This document shows positions 33,660 to 46,967 of a DNA stretch of 64,000 nucleotides, one piece after another. The notes below the pieces were generated by a model. That model worked only from the letters and a program-made list of their open reading frames with translations. It did no database searches and was not told where the DNA came from. The translations under genes were made by a program, and so were the position numbers. Numbering within the stretch: the stretch's first letter is position 1; each line of letters opens with the position of its first letter. Origin of the DNA: Pollenia angustigena (taxonomy: Eukaryota; Arthropoda; Insecta; Diptera; Polleniidae); NCBI GenBank assembly GCA_930367215.1, contig OV884059.1, positions 249,363,803 through 249,427,802 of the forward strand, written 5' to 3'.

Positions 33660-36480
33660 TACATTTTTAAAAAAATTTTAGATAAATTTTTGTTCTAAAA
33701 ACGAAAGGAAAATATATTAAATACTTTGGGAAGAAAAAAGAAGAAAAAACGAAATTTTTGTTAAATTTGTAATTTTTTAACTGATTCGGATCCTATTGGG
33801 CACAAAATTTGTGTTGAAATAAGCTAACGTACGTAACTGATTAAACTTAAAAAATAAGTTAAAAAGAGCAAAATTTAAAAATCATTAAAATTTTTGTTGA
33901 TCCAATGTAATTTAGTCTTTTCTTGACCGATTTTTACGAACGACCTGTGGTTGTTTTAGTAGTTTCATTATCTTAGAATAAAAATAAAGGAATACAAAAT
34001 CCGTCGAACATTTTCGAAGATACGTTTGTTAAAGTGACATCTTCTTTTTAAAAACCGCCAAAAACGGTTATTTTGGAATATTTTGTCACGACTTTGTTGA
34101 AAATTTGGACACAGTGTATTATTTTGCTTATTTTGCTTTTTTTGTTTTATAAAATAATAAACGCATGAAATAAATAATAATAATAATAATAATAATTTTC
34201 TATTATAAACTGAATAACTGCCTTCTTTCAGTATATTAATTTTAATAATAAATATCGATCGAAATTCCTTTACAGCATGCAAATGGTTAAACTGTCTGCA
34301 CATATATTAGGTAATACCATTATAAAATGCGAATTTTTGAAATGTGTGCTTTACGTTTTGAAAACTAATAAAATGTGATACATACTCGACACTTCAACAG
34401 TTTTCTTATAAATCAATAAAAATTATTCAAATTTTACATCGCTACCAGCCACTAAGTTATTACAACTATTTTAGAAAAAACATAAAAAAAACGCGTTTAA
34501 TAATTGGTAAGTTTTTTAACGTACTGTGATATAACTGCTATCAACCACGTACTGCGTATTCATTGTGTTGCTCAATTTACGAATTAAATATCTTTACTAT
34601 AAAATGTTGTTTTTAACTTTCACTTCTTTCTTAACCAGTTTTTGTTTAACGTGGTACGCAAGTGCTTTTTGGCTACATAATCGTAATCAATGGTTATAAA
34701 TTTGTACATACATACATGCTTATATACATACATATATTTCTTTATGTATACATGTCCATATCAGGGATGTAAAATCGAACATTTGAGATAGTACTAAGTC
34801 CCTTCCAAAGAGTACTTTTTTTTGGAAAAAAGGTACAAGATTTCAGAATATAAAAACTGCGAGAAAAAATTTGTTAAGCAATGAAAAATAAATTAAGCCA
34901 TTGTGTCGAAATATTGGTTTAAGCTTTCTGCGCAAAACGAATCGGTGAATATATTATTTCATATTTCTTCTGCTTCGAACATTAGGTCAAGCAAAACCTA
35001 CTCGCTCAAAAATCTATTAAGAGTGATACAAATTTTATTGGTATTTCGACACCTGGTCTAAATGTGTTCCCGTTTAGAGCATATATATTTCTATATATTT
35101 TATAATAAATTTACTTTCATATGAAATGAGTGACATCGCTAAAGCGAAAACTACTTATGGGTCCCTATTTCGGATCTGTGGGTAATTATGGACCTTTTAG
35201 AACAAAAGTTTTTTTATGATATCATAGTTATTTATGCCGAATTTTATATATTTTTATTTAATTTCCGAAAGATGTCATATTGAAGTTATGATAAATTCTG
35301 GATCTACGTTCACACTTTTTTGCAACAACAACAAAATTGTGGCAATTACAAATGTTCTTTTAAGTTAAAATTACATTTGCTTGAAATCAAAATCAATCCA
35401 TCCGTACTCAAGTCAATCCGAAGCGGTATTAGAAGTACGGTTAGTACGGATTTTCTTGAATCAAGTACAGAAAGATTGAATCAAGTACGGATTTTAAATC
35501 GCGAAATGCTTAACTTATTCATATTCTATCCCGAATTCGTACTTAAAATATTCCGAAAGTGAGATTGATTTAAGTAAAACTAAGAGTGAGTCAATCTTAA
35601 AATGCGCTTAATTCAAGTATTAAAAAGTTGATTTTATCCCTAACTAGAAATAAAAAAAATTATTATTATTGATATACTAACTCGTATTACACCTAACAGA
35701 ATGATAAAACACCAACATCATGCCCGATATGGTTAGAAATCTTATGTACATATTTAAACAGAATGAGAAGCAAGAGTTCAAATTTACTTTTTAGCCCTTC
35801 GTGGTACACTTGAGTCTAGCCAAACCTTTTTCAATGTGTATAGAAAATCAAAACATGCGTAAGCCGGAGGGTTAAACACAACGAAAAATGTAATCTTTTT
35901 TTATTTGATTTAAGAATTTTATAGTTATTTCAAGAAATTCCGGGATTGATTTTTGAAAGTAATCCCATTTAGGATTGTTTTGAGTACGTTTTAGTGTTAT
36001 TCGTACTTGAATTTTTGAGTACGACTCGTTAAATTTGTTGGATGTGACTTTAAAAACTTAATGTACATATATAACTGAACATATAAACTAAATCAGAAGC
36101 AAGAGTTCTCAATTTAAATTTTTAAATATGAAAATAATGTTATTTTGTCTTGTTCTGTTGTTTTTGTTGTTTCTACAGCGTTGCCGTTTTGGTTAGTTTA
36201 AACCAAAATTGGTTACTTTTTTCCAATGTGTTCTTGTGTACTTTTTTCCATTTTGGTTGTTTTTTTTTCAAATCAAAAATAACCAATTTTTGGATTTGGA
36301 ACGAGAACTACCCGCTCCGCTTTTTCAACCTTTAAAAATTGTGTGTGGTATTTGTGCATCTAAAACGAATACTTTTTTCATCTACTTAAAAATTATTTTT
36401 AGAAGCTTAAAAATAAACAGCCTCTCAACTTAACCATATACTCTAAAGAGTAAATGGCAATTTTCTGCTACTCTTACGCC
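33660..36480. other. AT-rich intronic stretch, no gene
   Basis: It contains an (AAT)n microsatellite at about 34178-34196 and clustered GTACGGATT/TCAAGTACGG words at 35400-35560 and 35990-36020, likely remnants of a DNA element. Frames here (33968-34303, 35320-35562, 36150-36433) are low complexity without family signatures. Confidence 0.45.
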
Positions 36481-36507
36481 CGTAAGATACGTGTTGTATC
36501 AAAGAGG

Positions 36508-36594
36508 AGAAAATCCTTGCGCCCGGCCAAAGGCCGGCTATGCTTTCGAGTTTGTCCGCGGACACTATGACACTCGACGTTATGACATGCCACC
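36508..36594. repeat. GTCATAACGTC repeat end, right/inverted partner
   Basis: GGACACTATGACACTCGACG followed by TTATGACATGCCACCT is the inverse of the segment at 21834. It is preceded by an inverted piece of the 82-bp unit of 22201-22446 (GAGGAGAAAATCCTTGCGCC and GGCCGGCTAT). Confidence 0.6.
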
Positions 36595-36715
36595 TTTTTG
36601 CAATATGTTCCGGTTTTTTTATAAATAACATTTAGGAATTCGACGTATAGTAATAATAATTGATTTAGACAAATAGTATGTAAGATTTTGACGAAATTTT
36701 AAAAATTAAAAATGG

Positions 36716-36845
36716 CCTGGAAAAATGGGCTATTTTTCATATAATATTTTTGGGTGATTTTTCATTATGAAAAATCACCAAATTTAAAAAACGAAAAATC
36801 ACCCAATAATAACGAAAAATAGCCCAAAAATTTTGGGCCACTTTT
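36716..36845. repeat. AT-rich inverted repeat (GAAAAATAGCCCA / TGGGCTATTTTTC)
   Basis: TGGGCTATTTTTCATATA and GGGTGATTTTTCATTATG on the left are mirrored by CGAAAAATCACCC and CGAAAAATAGCCCA on the right. It is probably the core of a worn palindromic MITE. No clear ends or TSD. Confidence 0.5.
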
Positions 36846-37555
36846 CATATGAATTCAGGCCCAATTTTACATGGAATTTTTTTTGGAGATTTTTCATTTA
36901 TTTTTTTGGGCGATATTTCCTACAGCCGCCCCTTCGACAAAAAATTTCGAAATTGAAATCAATTTGTTACAAAGGAATAAACATTAATTAAATATTTTAG
37001 CATTTAAAAAAATAATTCATCGAAAAATTCGATGTCGTTATTGTTCATCTCACAAAAATCACTTGTGCCCATTAGTTTAAAATATTTTGAAGGTAAATCA
37101 AAATCTTGACAACATTAGCCAACCTTTTGAGTCCAAATCTACAATAAAATATAAAAAATATTTTGTTGTTATTGTAAAAATATAAACCTAACTGATAAAA
37201 TCGAACTTACAGTTGCTAAATGTAACCAATTTCTTAAATAACTTTGAACGATGTTTACTTGGCTAAATAACCTCTCTACTTCAGCATTAGACCACGAAAG
37301 TAAGATCCACTTTATAGTAATTTCTGAAATTTCTAAAAGTTTTTTGTTGCCCGACCAGGAAGAAAAAGTATTGTTAATTTATTTTGAAAGATGTTTCATC
37401 ATCATAGTTTATAACGATTTTAAACATTTGTAAAAGTTGTGATTTAAATTAAATGCGTTTTAATTGTTAAAAATTAAAATAATAAAAAGTAAAAAATTTG
37501 TTCGAGCTCGAGGCCAATTATGTATTTGTAAAAAATATATATATTATTTATATAT

Positions 37556-39412
37556 ATGGGGGATTTCATGTCAAGTGACCCTATTTTGAAATCGATGTCT
37601 TCCGATTTGGATGAAATTTGCACCAAGGTTTCTCCTATTGGACAGTAGCTTAGACACAAATTTTCAACAAGATCGGTCAAAAAGTTTTTGAGTGAGAGGG
37701 GTCAAAGTTTGACTATTCAGGTGTTCTTTCTCATCCATGTAACTTATTACCTATTGGTGTAAGCAAAATTTGTACCAAGTAGCTTAGATAGATATTTGAT
37801 CAATCTCTTGGAAAATTTTATTTTTTTTTTTAAACAAATTTTTACATTTTTTTTTTATTTATTTTATCCGGCATGTTTTTTTTTTTTTTTTTGTTCAAAA
37901 GAAAGTTTAGGTCTTTGTCTTAAAGGAAGTTTTAATCGTTTTTGGGGATGCGAGTGGCTTATGTATAAGAAAAATAATTTCTTACTTTAGACGAGGGTTT
38001 CTCAATTTTTAATTTCGAAAGAATTAGGATATAAAAGGATCTAATGATTAAATTTTAATAAACTATTTATCTTTTAGTTATTATTATTATATATTAATTT
38101 AATAATTATTACAAATAAATAAAAAACAAGTAAGAGTGCTATATTCCGCTGTGCCGAATCTTATATACCCTTCACCATTGTGCGAGTAGAATAGAGAGCA
38201 ACTAAATAATTTTTACATATACATACATATTTACAATACTTACAACTTCATTATAAATGAAATTTAAAAAGCGATAACTGGAAAATATTTTTTATTATGA
38301 AATAATAAATAAATCATATTGGGCATTATGCTAGTATATGAAAACAAATACGAAGAGGGGGTGAGGGGATAGGAAGAAGAGACGACAACCGGATTTGAAC
38401 TTCGCTTTGCATAGGGACCCAGAATATATATACTTTATAGGGTGTAGGACCTTCGGTGAACGGTATAAAAAACAATCTTAATTATAAAAAAGAGTAATTT
38501 TTGGGATTTCAGTATTTTGGTCATAACTCTGCTATTTCCTAACCGATTTGACAGATTTATATACCGACGTGTTAAAGAAGAAATTTGCCAGTTATTTTGG
38601 CTGTAAAACGTGGACTCGGGAAGATCTATGGTTTCTGAAAATGGGTATTTTTCAAAAAAAAATTAATATTTTGGTCATAACTTTTTCGTATCTGAACCGG
38701 ACGGACGGATAGACGGACGGACGGAAGGACGGATATCGTTAAATCAACTTCTCTCCTCATAAGGACCCAGAATATATATACTTTATAGGGTCTAAGATGA
38801 ATATTGTAGAAATTACAAAGGGAATGACAAACTTATATATACCCTTTTCCACCTGTGGTGAAGGGTATAAAAAGAATTATTTGCCAACATTTCTACAGAA
38901 AAAAGTGATTTTATTCCTGGGATTAACATATTGTGGGCATTACAGTATCGAAGGTATAAAATGATAGTTGTGTATGTTACATTCCGTCGGAAAGGTTAAT
39001 TTGTCTAGTATCTCTGCATAAATTTTATTTTAATTGGTTTAGAAATACTTAAACACAAATAGGAACAAATTTAAAATAGTGCATATGCTAAAAATTGAAA
39101 AACCCTCGTCTAGATTTAGAAATTATTTTTTTTTATACATAAGCCACTCGTATCCCAAAAAGCGACCAAAACTATCTTAAAGGAAAAGACATAATCTTAC
39201 TTTTGAGAAAAAAAAGTTTTAAATTAAAAAAAAAAATAAGTTACATGGATGAGAAGGCACACCTGTATGGCCAAAATGTCAAACTTTTACCCCCTCTAAC
39301 TTAGAAACTTTTTGACCGATCTTGTTGAAAATTTGTGTTTAAGCTACTATCCAATAGGAGTAACCTTGGTTAGACATAGATTTCAAAATAGGGTCTCTTG
39401 ACATGAAATCAC

Positions 39413-39416
<4 letters not shown>
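37556..39416. mobile_element. Long-TIR element with GGGKGATTTCATGTCAAG ends
   Basis: ATGGGGGATTTCATGTCAAG on the left and the reverse complement of the right end (ATGGGTGATTTCATGTCAAG) begin arms of about 300-450 bp that stay inverted. The arms extend to AGACGAGGGTTTCTCAATTT near 37990 and AAATTGAAAAACCCTCGTCT near 39092. Both ends sit in TA-rich sequence, with an (AT)n run at 39415-39448, so the TSD cannot be read. A dipteran repeat (38125-38870) is nested in the core. Confidence 0.7.
38125..38870 (+). repeat. Dipteran dispersed repeat with TATACCCTTCACC ends, copy A
   Basis: It starts AACAAGTAAGAGTGCTATAT, then GCCGAATCTTATATACCC, and ends CACCTGTGGTGAAGGGTATA. The same sequence occurs inverted at 43393-49346, and its first bases near 18275. 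Copy A has a deletion in a (GGAC)n stretch near 38700-38735. The ends contain short hairpins around CACCTGTGGTG. I recall very similar repeats throughout fly genomes, but the transposon class is not settled from this sequence. Confidence 0.65.
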
Positions 39417-39452
<36 letters not shown>

Positions 39453-39472
39453 TATTAATATACATATGTATA

Positions 39473-40054
39473 CAGGGCTGTCAGACTTGGGGATTTATCC
39501 CCAAAGTTGGGGATTTTATGCGAACAAAAAGGACAAAGAAAGTCATTTGGGGATTGGGGATTTTTTTGGGGATTTAAGAAAAAAATTCGGGGATTTTTTG
39601 GGGATTTTACGCCCTTTAAATATATTTTCCCTTTTATTATTTATGCTTATTTTTCTTTGTCTCGTATTAAAAATATAAAAAAAAAGTAGCAAAACTTTTA
39701 TCTTACTCTTATCAACAACTTATACGGTGTAAAAGGTCCTTATTAAGATAACCATTTTAGTTAAAAGGTAGTGTTAAAGGTACTTTATAAATTAATGTTA
39801 TTTTTCCTTCAGGGTGCAAACAAAATAAAATAATTTTTTTTACAAAAAATTTTTAATTGGGGATTTTTGGGGACTTCTAATTAAATTTTTTCTTGCTATT
39901 TTTACTTTTTAAAAAAAAAAATTTTAAATTTGGTCAGAAAAAAAACAAACAGAAAAATATTTACTTATTAAGGTTTTTTTTCTTAATTTGGGGATTTTTG
40001 GGGATATTTTTTTAATTTTTTGGGGACAAGGAAAAAAAGTACCTGGCAGCCCTG
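39473..40054. mobile_element. Non-autonomous hAT element with TSD TATGTATA
   Basis: CAGGGCTGTCAG and the reverse complement of the right end (CAGGGCTGCCAG) are the termini. TATGTATA is duplicated (39465-39472, 40055-40062). The interior is built of TTGGGGATTTTTGGGGAT-type words at both ends, a strong subterminal repeat. The ORF across 39403-39689 is just this repeat translated. Confidence 0.8.
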
Positions 40055-40664
40055 TATGTATATATTAGAGGTCTGCAACGAGTAACTTTTTTCTTCACAT
40101 GTGAAACTCGCTGTCGAATATAGTATTTATTTGTTCTCTTGCTTAACGCGCAAAAAGTGAAGAGAAGTGATTGTTGTTTTTATAAATACTAGGGTATTCA
40201 TTTAATCGGGCTTTTGCTTTAATCGGTTAATCGCTCGATTAATTAACCGAGGTTTTGGTTTAATCGGTTTATAATCGGTTAATTTTGTAATTGATCGGTT
40301 AAAAAAACAATGACATAACAAAAAAACAATTCTTGAACAAAATTTGTATGTTAAAAGTAGATAACTCCATGCATTTTTTGACAAAACTAGGTAACTCCAT
40401 AGTGTCTTAAAGAAACAGAAGCATTAGAAGTTTAAAAAGACGTTGTTTCGACAGAAAGAGCGAAAAAGAAAAAAATCCGGTCACAAGCTCTTTGGGTCAA
40501 AATGTTAAACCTAAACATTGCAACTCCCGAGAATTCAGAGAATATTATATGCGTTCTTTTCATGAAAATTTGCTCGAATGTTAAGGGGGTAAAAAGGGTA
40601 AAAACGGATAAATTCGGTGATATTATATATCCAGAACTAAAAGAGATACAAAAAATGTAATACC

Positions 40665-41570
40665 TACACTGAAAGAAAAATGCTTCATATATTTAATGAA
40701 TCATTTTCATAAAAAAGTTTTCCTTGGGTAAATGAAAATTTTCATTGTCTAAATGGAATTTCATAGGTTTGATGAAGTATTTTCGTTAAAATCGCTTCAT
40801 TAGATTTCGTAATAACGTTAAAAATTTTCATTGGATATATGAAAACTTAAGTTTGTCCAAGTAAAACAAAAAATTTTAATTGGGAACACAAAAAAACAAT
40901 AAACAAACATAACTATATTCATAACTTAATACAAAATTATAGTTTCATTAAAAAAATGTTTAATTGTTATTTAAAAAATGTAAGATTTAATAATTTCATA
41001 CATCTAATGTTACATGTATGCCATTAAATTTATGAAATCAAAAAGCAACATATTTCAATAATTGCCTTCATAAATTTAAATTTTCATTATGACAATAAAA
41101 ATGTCATTATAGTAATGAAACAAAAACTTTCAATCAACGTTGTTATTGTTATTATGGACAATTTAATCTCATATTTACGCCCTTAATTGAGAAAAAAACA
41201 TAGTTTTTTTATACAAAAACTACACTGCCCCGGTGGACTAGCTGGTAGTGAGCTAGTCTACCAGCACCGAGGTTGCATGTTCGAATCCCGCCAGAGACAG
41301 AAAAAAAAATAAAATAAAGTAAAATAAAATAAGAAAAAAGAAAAAAAAATAATTAAAAAAAATATAAAAAAAAAAAAAAATTTTACTTTATTGAAAGTAT
41401 TCATCCAATGAATAATATTCATGGATCTAATGTAATGTTTCATTAAGTCCTTTAAATGAAACAGGTTTCATTGATCCAACGAAGCGCTGCATAGGTTCCT
41501 TTATAATGCAATTTTTCATGGGATTAATGTCAAAATTCGTTAGTATTGCGAAGAAAATTCTTTCAGTGTA
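40665..41570. mobile_element. MITE with TACACTGAAAG ends, carrying a tRNA-like unit
   Basis: TACACTGAAAGAAAAATGC on the left and CTTTCAGTGTA on the right form short inverted repeats. CATTAKATTT/AATGAAAATTTTCAT words fill the arms. A tRNA-like unit lies at 41226-41300, followed by an A-rich tract. A second copy in inverse orientation occupies 55106-55258 and 57647-58245, split by a hAT insertion. Confidence 0.6.
41226..41300 (+). repeat. tRNA-like SINE head, copy 1
   Basis: CCCCGGTGGACTAGCTGG (A-box-like) is followed 35 bp on by the B-box-like TGTTCGAATCC inside a T-arm-like stem. An A-rich tract follows. The acceptor stem does not close as in a real tRNA gene. Related copies lie at 50116-50190 and, inverted, 55195-55259. 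Confidence 0.55.
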
Positions 41571-43578
41571 TCGTTGCTCTATAGAAAAATAAGCGGACAG
41601 GCGTCTGGTACTTTTTAGAATTTCGGCCTTTTTAGGGAGTAAACGGGTGAAACCTGTAATTTGGGAAATTTTTTGTCACCCCATCTATCTTTTAAACCAA
41701 TAAACATATAAATAAAGTTAATATCACATTCGAAACTAGTCTAAAAAATCCAAATACGAATTCGGTACTTTTTCGAAATTCGAACGTTAATTGTCTGGCT
41801 CCCAATGCAATATTGCAATTTCTAATACTTTAATGGGGAGGAAAAAGAACCAAAAAGAGGGAATACGGGAAACTAAATTCCTTTCCTTAGATTTTTGTTT
41901 TACAATGGTACTTTCTTTAATTAAAGTTGATATTTTACCTATAAACATAAGCGTCCTGAGTGGATAAGAATTTTTTGGTACTATTTTGTTATTTAACTTG
42001 TATTTTTTTTTTTTTAATTTCGGTTAATATTGGACCTAAGGTCCTCAGACAAGCAAGGTCCTCAGTGAATGAGAGTCTGTATGAGGTGTGTTTTTGGTAC
42101 TTTTTGTTCGTTAACTAGTAACTTTTTCAATTTTCATTAATATTGCACCTATAAAAATAATTTAACATGGAATGTCATGAGCGGATGAGAATAACTTTTT
42201 GGTACTTTTTTGTTTTTCAACTGGTTGTTTTTTTTTTATCTAGAAACATAAACTTTGTCATAGAAGTACATATGTTCACGAATGAAAGGGAGATTTTGAA
42301 AGCAATCCTTAATGCAGCTTATCTTATTTCTCAATTCTTTTCCAGTATTTCTCTAAACATTTAAAATCCTCCATTATGACATAATTAGAATTCAGTTTTA
42401 ATTTTAAAAATTTTAAACACTTCTAATTGCTTCGGTTAATTAATTAGCCGAATTCTTTTAAAAGATTGTTTTTGTTACAATCGAGAGTTTATTTTATTGT
42501 CAGTTCATCATCAGACTCATCCTGGCAAAGCTCAGCACCGAACATATTCTTATCTTGTACTGTATTTAAAGAATGTATTGCAAGAAGGAAAAAATATTTT
42601 ACTATACAAATACATTTTTGTAAAACACAAAAATATATGTTAAAATACTACAAAAAAATTTAAAATTTTGTTACTTCGGTTAATCGACTGAAATTAACCG
42701 GTTTAATCGTTAATCGAAAAAAGCCAATTTTAAATTAACCGATCAGTTAATCGGGTAGTAATTAATCGGTTAACCGATGAACGGTTAACCGAATGAATAC
42801 CCTAATAAATACTAACATGCAGCAGCCGAAGATGAAATATGTTCCGAAAAAAAGGAACATATAAAAATGGGTACAACGAAAAAGAAGTACCAATAAAATT
42901 ATGGTCACTTCATGTGGTACTTGTAGTAAAGCTGAAATTTGTGTAATTACCCAATTAGACAAAAATTTATTTCTTAAGACTAGATAATTAGAAATTTTTT
43001 TGTGTAAATTAGCCTAAATATTTTTTCATTTACATATTATTGCAAATAAATTTCACTTTTAAATATTTATAAATAAATAAAAATCTAAATGATCTAAATA
43101 AATAAAGTTATGTAGGTATAAACATACCTCATTTATTTCCATTTTTTTTTTTTTTTTTATTAAACTTAACAGTTAAAAAAGACAATATTTTTTTGTTTTT
43201 AATATTTGCAAAATTTCACGTGGTACTGATGGTACCTAGTGAAGTTTGGCTGTCGCATGATACTCGACCGTTCGTTTTATGAATGGTCAAGTGAGAGAGA
43301 AAAACGAACAAGTGGTTAGCAAGCACAAACAAAGTCGAGTAACAACCAATAGTTACTCGCTAATTTTGTTGTTCTCAAAAACATGTACCATGTTTTTATA
43401 CCCTTCACCACAGGTGGAAAAGGGTATATATAAGTTTGTCATTCCGTTTGTAATTTCTACAATATTGATCTTAGACCCTATAAAGTATATATATTCTGGG
43501 TCCTTATGAGGAGAGAAGTTGATTTAACGATATCCGTCCGTCCGTCTGTCCGTCTTACGTTTGATATGTGTTTTCCGG

Positions 43579-43593
43579 AGACTCCAGACATGA
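43579..43593. other. 15-bp LINE target-site duplication, left copy
   Basis: AGACTCCAGACATGA here is identical to 48437-48451 on the other side of the LINE. Confidence 0.85.
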
Positions 43594-43793
43594 ATGAATG
43601 AATGAATATGATTTATTGAAAGAAATAAAAATAACAATATCAGATTATAAATATAATGTTAAATGATTTTTCTTAAAAAAATAAATCATAATAAGACATA
43701 ACATGAAATGTTTTGTGTCTAATTGGCAAAATATAAAAAATAAAATAAAAAAAATAAAAACTACTTATTTATAGTATAACAATTAAATAACAT

Positions 43794-46700
43794 TTAATTA
43801 AATTCAGATATAATTAGATCCCTGTATTTTAAACAATTTCGTAAATATTTGTAAAGACGCATGTAATCCTTGCCGTTTAATAATTCATATACTTCTTCAG
43901 AACATAGAAATCTTTTACCAAAAAAGTTCAAACGGTAACTAACAAAAATAGGACATCTGCCTATCAAATGATGTGTGTTTTCCTGTTCATTACAGTTACA
44001 GAGTGTACACATATTATCATTGTTTCCACTGAATGCACGAGCGTTTAAGTTAAGAAGGCCACCTCTAGCTTTAAGTATCAAGCTAACGGCATGTGCTGAA
44101 TTACTATCACAAAAGTAAGGCTGAATATCATACTGTAATGTAGGGTACATATCATGAAATCTAGAGTCTCTGGCCCTTACAACGAATTTCTCATATTCAG
44201 TGATTCTTAAAGATTCAAGAATACGCTTGTGAAAGAATTGAATATTTGTTCTCCAAACTTCAATGTCATGATTTATACCGATTTCACTGCATAATGAATT
44301 CCAATGAGGAAGCCAAAAAGTGTTTTGTCGTAAGGTCTCATCAGCAAGCAGTCGAGGTAGTCTATTGACTGGCAGGTTTAAAACCTTTCTGACGTAACTG
44401 AAATGTAAATTTAGTGTCTCTAAAAAAAGCGAGTTAAGGCCAGTTTCAATATATAACATATAATTAGGTGTATTTTCGGGGAGGTATAAAATTTTTTTCA
44501 AAAAATAGCGCAATAATTTTTAAACTTCATCGAAGCTAAGATATCCCCAAACCTGTGCACCATAAAACATAATCGATTTGGCTGCAGAATGGAAAATTTT
44601 AAGCTTGTTAGAAAAATTTATCTTGGGGTGATGAATATAGCTTAACCAAGTGGAATTTATCGCTGTTTTAGATAAAGCAAGTTTAGATTCGAGGTGTTTT
44701 CTAAAAGATAAATTGTAAGTCAAATTGATACCAAGGTACTTGTATTCGTTTACTACATCAATAATATTGTCACCGAATTTCCAATACAGACCCTGGCTGA
44801 CCCTTGTACCACTTCTGAATACCATTATCTTTGATTTATCGAGATTAATTCTTAAACACCACTGAGTACAATAAACATACAATGAATCAATCATATTTTG
44901 CAGTACCTTTGGAGAGTCTGAAAGGAGAACAATGTCATCGGCGTATAGTAAAACTTTCACAACAATTCCAGCAACATCAATACCACCCGGAAGGTGGTCA
45001 TGAAGGTCGTTTAGGTAGAGGGAGAACAAAACTGGGCTTAGTAAGCACCCCTGTTTTACACCTTGGGTGACAGTGAAGGGGTCAGAAAGGGTGTTACCAT
45101 CCCAAACCTGGCTAGTGGTATTGTTGTACAGTTTCCGTAAAATACGTACTATTTTACTAGACAAACCCGTACTACATAACTTATAAAACGAAGCGTTTCT
45201 TGGAATTAAATCAAAGGCTGCGGAAAAATCAATAAAAAATGCGTATGTGTTCTTTTTTTGACTTAAGTTTAAATTTACAATACGGATTAAATTAAACAAA
45301 TTGTCTACAGTAGAATAATTCTTGCGAAATCCCGCTTGATACTAGTTGATGATATTATGACAGTCAATCCAGCTGTTAATACGATTAAGTAGTATGCCTG
45401 TAAAAAGTTTGTAAATAGTATCTAGAAGAGACAGTGCTCTATAGTTTGAAACAACATTAATATCTCCTTTTTTAAATAATGGGATAATAACCGAATTACG
45501 AAAAGAGTCTGGGATATCTTCCCTTAGGAAAATAACGTTAAAAAGCGATAATACTTCATTTAAAAAACATAAAGGGGAATTTTTATAGAATTCATAACTA
45601 ATTCTGTCTTGACCAGGGGCCCTATTTAATTTGGCTGCTTTAATGACTAAATCAAGTTCTCTCATCTCCAATGGGGAATCAAGAAAAGGGTCTATAATAT
45701 TGACCGAGGATAATAAAATATCACAATCAAAATCCTCTTGAGATAAAAGTGAGTTGAAATATTCACAAAAATGAGATATGCTCAAATTGTTTCCTACCTT
45801 TGGTTTACAATTTCGTAACGAATTAGCAAGCTTCCACCATTCACTACTGTTCCTAACCCCATTCAGCTTTAATATGTTATTCATTCTAAACCCTAACTTT
45901 TTCTCGTCACATAACCGTGCATATCTGGATCTACTGTCTATATAGCATCTTCGTCTGATTTCCGTATTTGCTTTACGATATTGATCAAGTTTATCCAGCA
46001 TACTCCTACGAGCATTTTCACACTGAGAATCAAACCATTTGTTCCTGGGGTCAAAGCGTGTCTTAAAACAATTGTTACCATTAGCTGTATGAATTTTGTT
46101 AGTGCATATAAAAACTTTTTCCTGCATACTCAGCGAAGAATGCAAATATTCAGAGTTAGCAAGTCCGGTCAGGGAGTCAGTATACCTCACCAGATTTCTG
46201 GGTAACCATGTAAGCTTTCGGGGAAGTGACAGTTCTTTCGTAAGGGGATTCTTAGAACACAGTGAAACTGTACATGGCATGTGGTCAGAAAAAGGTTTAC
46301 TAGGGATATGGAAGTCAAATAGCAATTTCAAAACATCCAGTGAACAAATACAATAATCAATTATTGAACTTCCCATAACCCCACAAAAAGTATATTCTCC
46401 TTTAACATCACCTGCCATCCGGCCATTAACAATAATACCACCCACATTCTACACAAGCGCCAACAATTTCTTCCCTTTACTATCTAAAATTGTATCCTTG
46501 GATATACGACACTGGGAGATCAAAGGCGTATCAATCAACATGGTCCCATCAAGAATTTGAGCATCAGACACCCTAGCGTTCAGATCGCCAACAATACAGA
46601 ATGATGAGCCATTAAAACTGTATATAAAATCTTCAAATTTATCAAAGTCTCTAGACCAGCTAGTGCAATTAATATATCTTGGGATGAAGTGGAAACAAAC

Positions 46701-46967
46701 ATCATCAAATTTAGCAGATAGAGTAACACCATTGGGAAACTCACAAAATTTTAAAAAGTATTTCTTTTGTATGGTTTTTTTTAAAACCATACAGACCACC
46801 GCCAATGGCGCGACCCGATGAGTGGTTTTTAGTGGCGTCCACCCAGTAAAGAACATAATTTTTGAAAAAACTTGAAAAATGTATTCTGTTATCAGCAAGA
46901 ACATGCGTCTCGAAAAGAAAAAAAATATCAAATTTGTTAATATATGTAAAGAAATTTCATTCAACAT
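43794..46967 (-). pseudogene. LINE endonuclease-reverse transcriptase (ORF2 region), broken
   Basis: Minus strand. The endonuclease has G-D-L-N-A-R at about 46572-46589 and later S-D-H-M, motifs of APE endonucleases. The RT follows with Q-A-G-F-R-K-N-Y-S-T, F-I-D-F-S-A-A-F-D, G-V-K-Q-G-C-L-L-S-P and Y-A-D-D (about 44934-44945). The C-terminus has C-T-L-C...H-H...C, a zinc-binding motif shared by several LINE clades. One reading frame runs from about 46770 to 43794 but is cut by TAG at 46449-46451, TAG at 45342-45344 and TAA at 44520-44522. Upstream of about 46770 the N-terminal endonuclease (F-D-I-F-F-L-F-E-T-H) lies in another frame, so a frameshift occurred near an A/T run at 46770-46790. 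Confidence 0.85.

Larger units (their letters stand above)
40190..42804. mobile_element. Non-autonomous hAT element with TSD ATAAATAC
   Basis: TAGGGTATTCATTTAATCGG at the left is the inverse of CCGAATGAATACCCTA at the right. ATAAATAC is duplicated (40182-40189, 42805-42812). Dense ATCGGTTAAT words mark both subterminal regions. It contains a nested MITE (40665-41570) and no transposase. The small element at 50110-50540 has the same ends and is its close relative. Confidence 0.85.

Noticed and set aside
39403..39689. 91- and 60-codon ORFs
   Set aside because: They translate an (AT)n run and TTGGGGATTT subterminal repeats of a hAT MITE.
41226..41300. True tRNA genes at 41.2, 50.1 and 55.2 kb
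   Set aside because: The T-arm and B box are present, but the acceptor stem does not close, and all three copies sit inside transposons.
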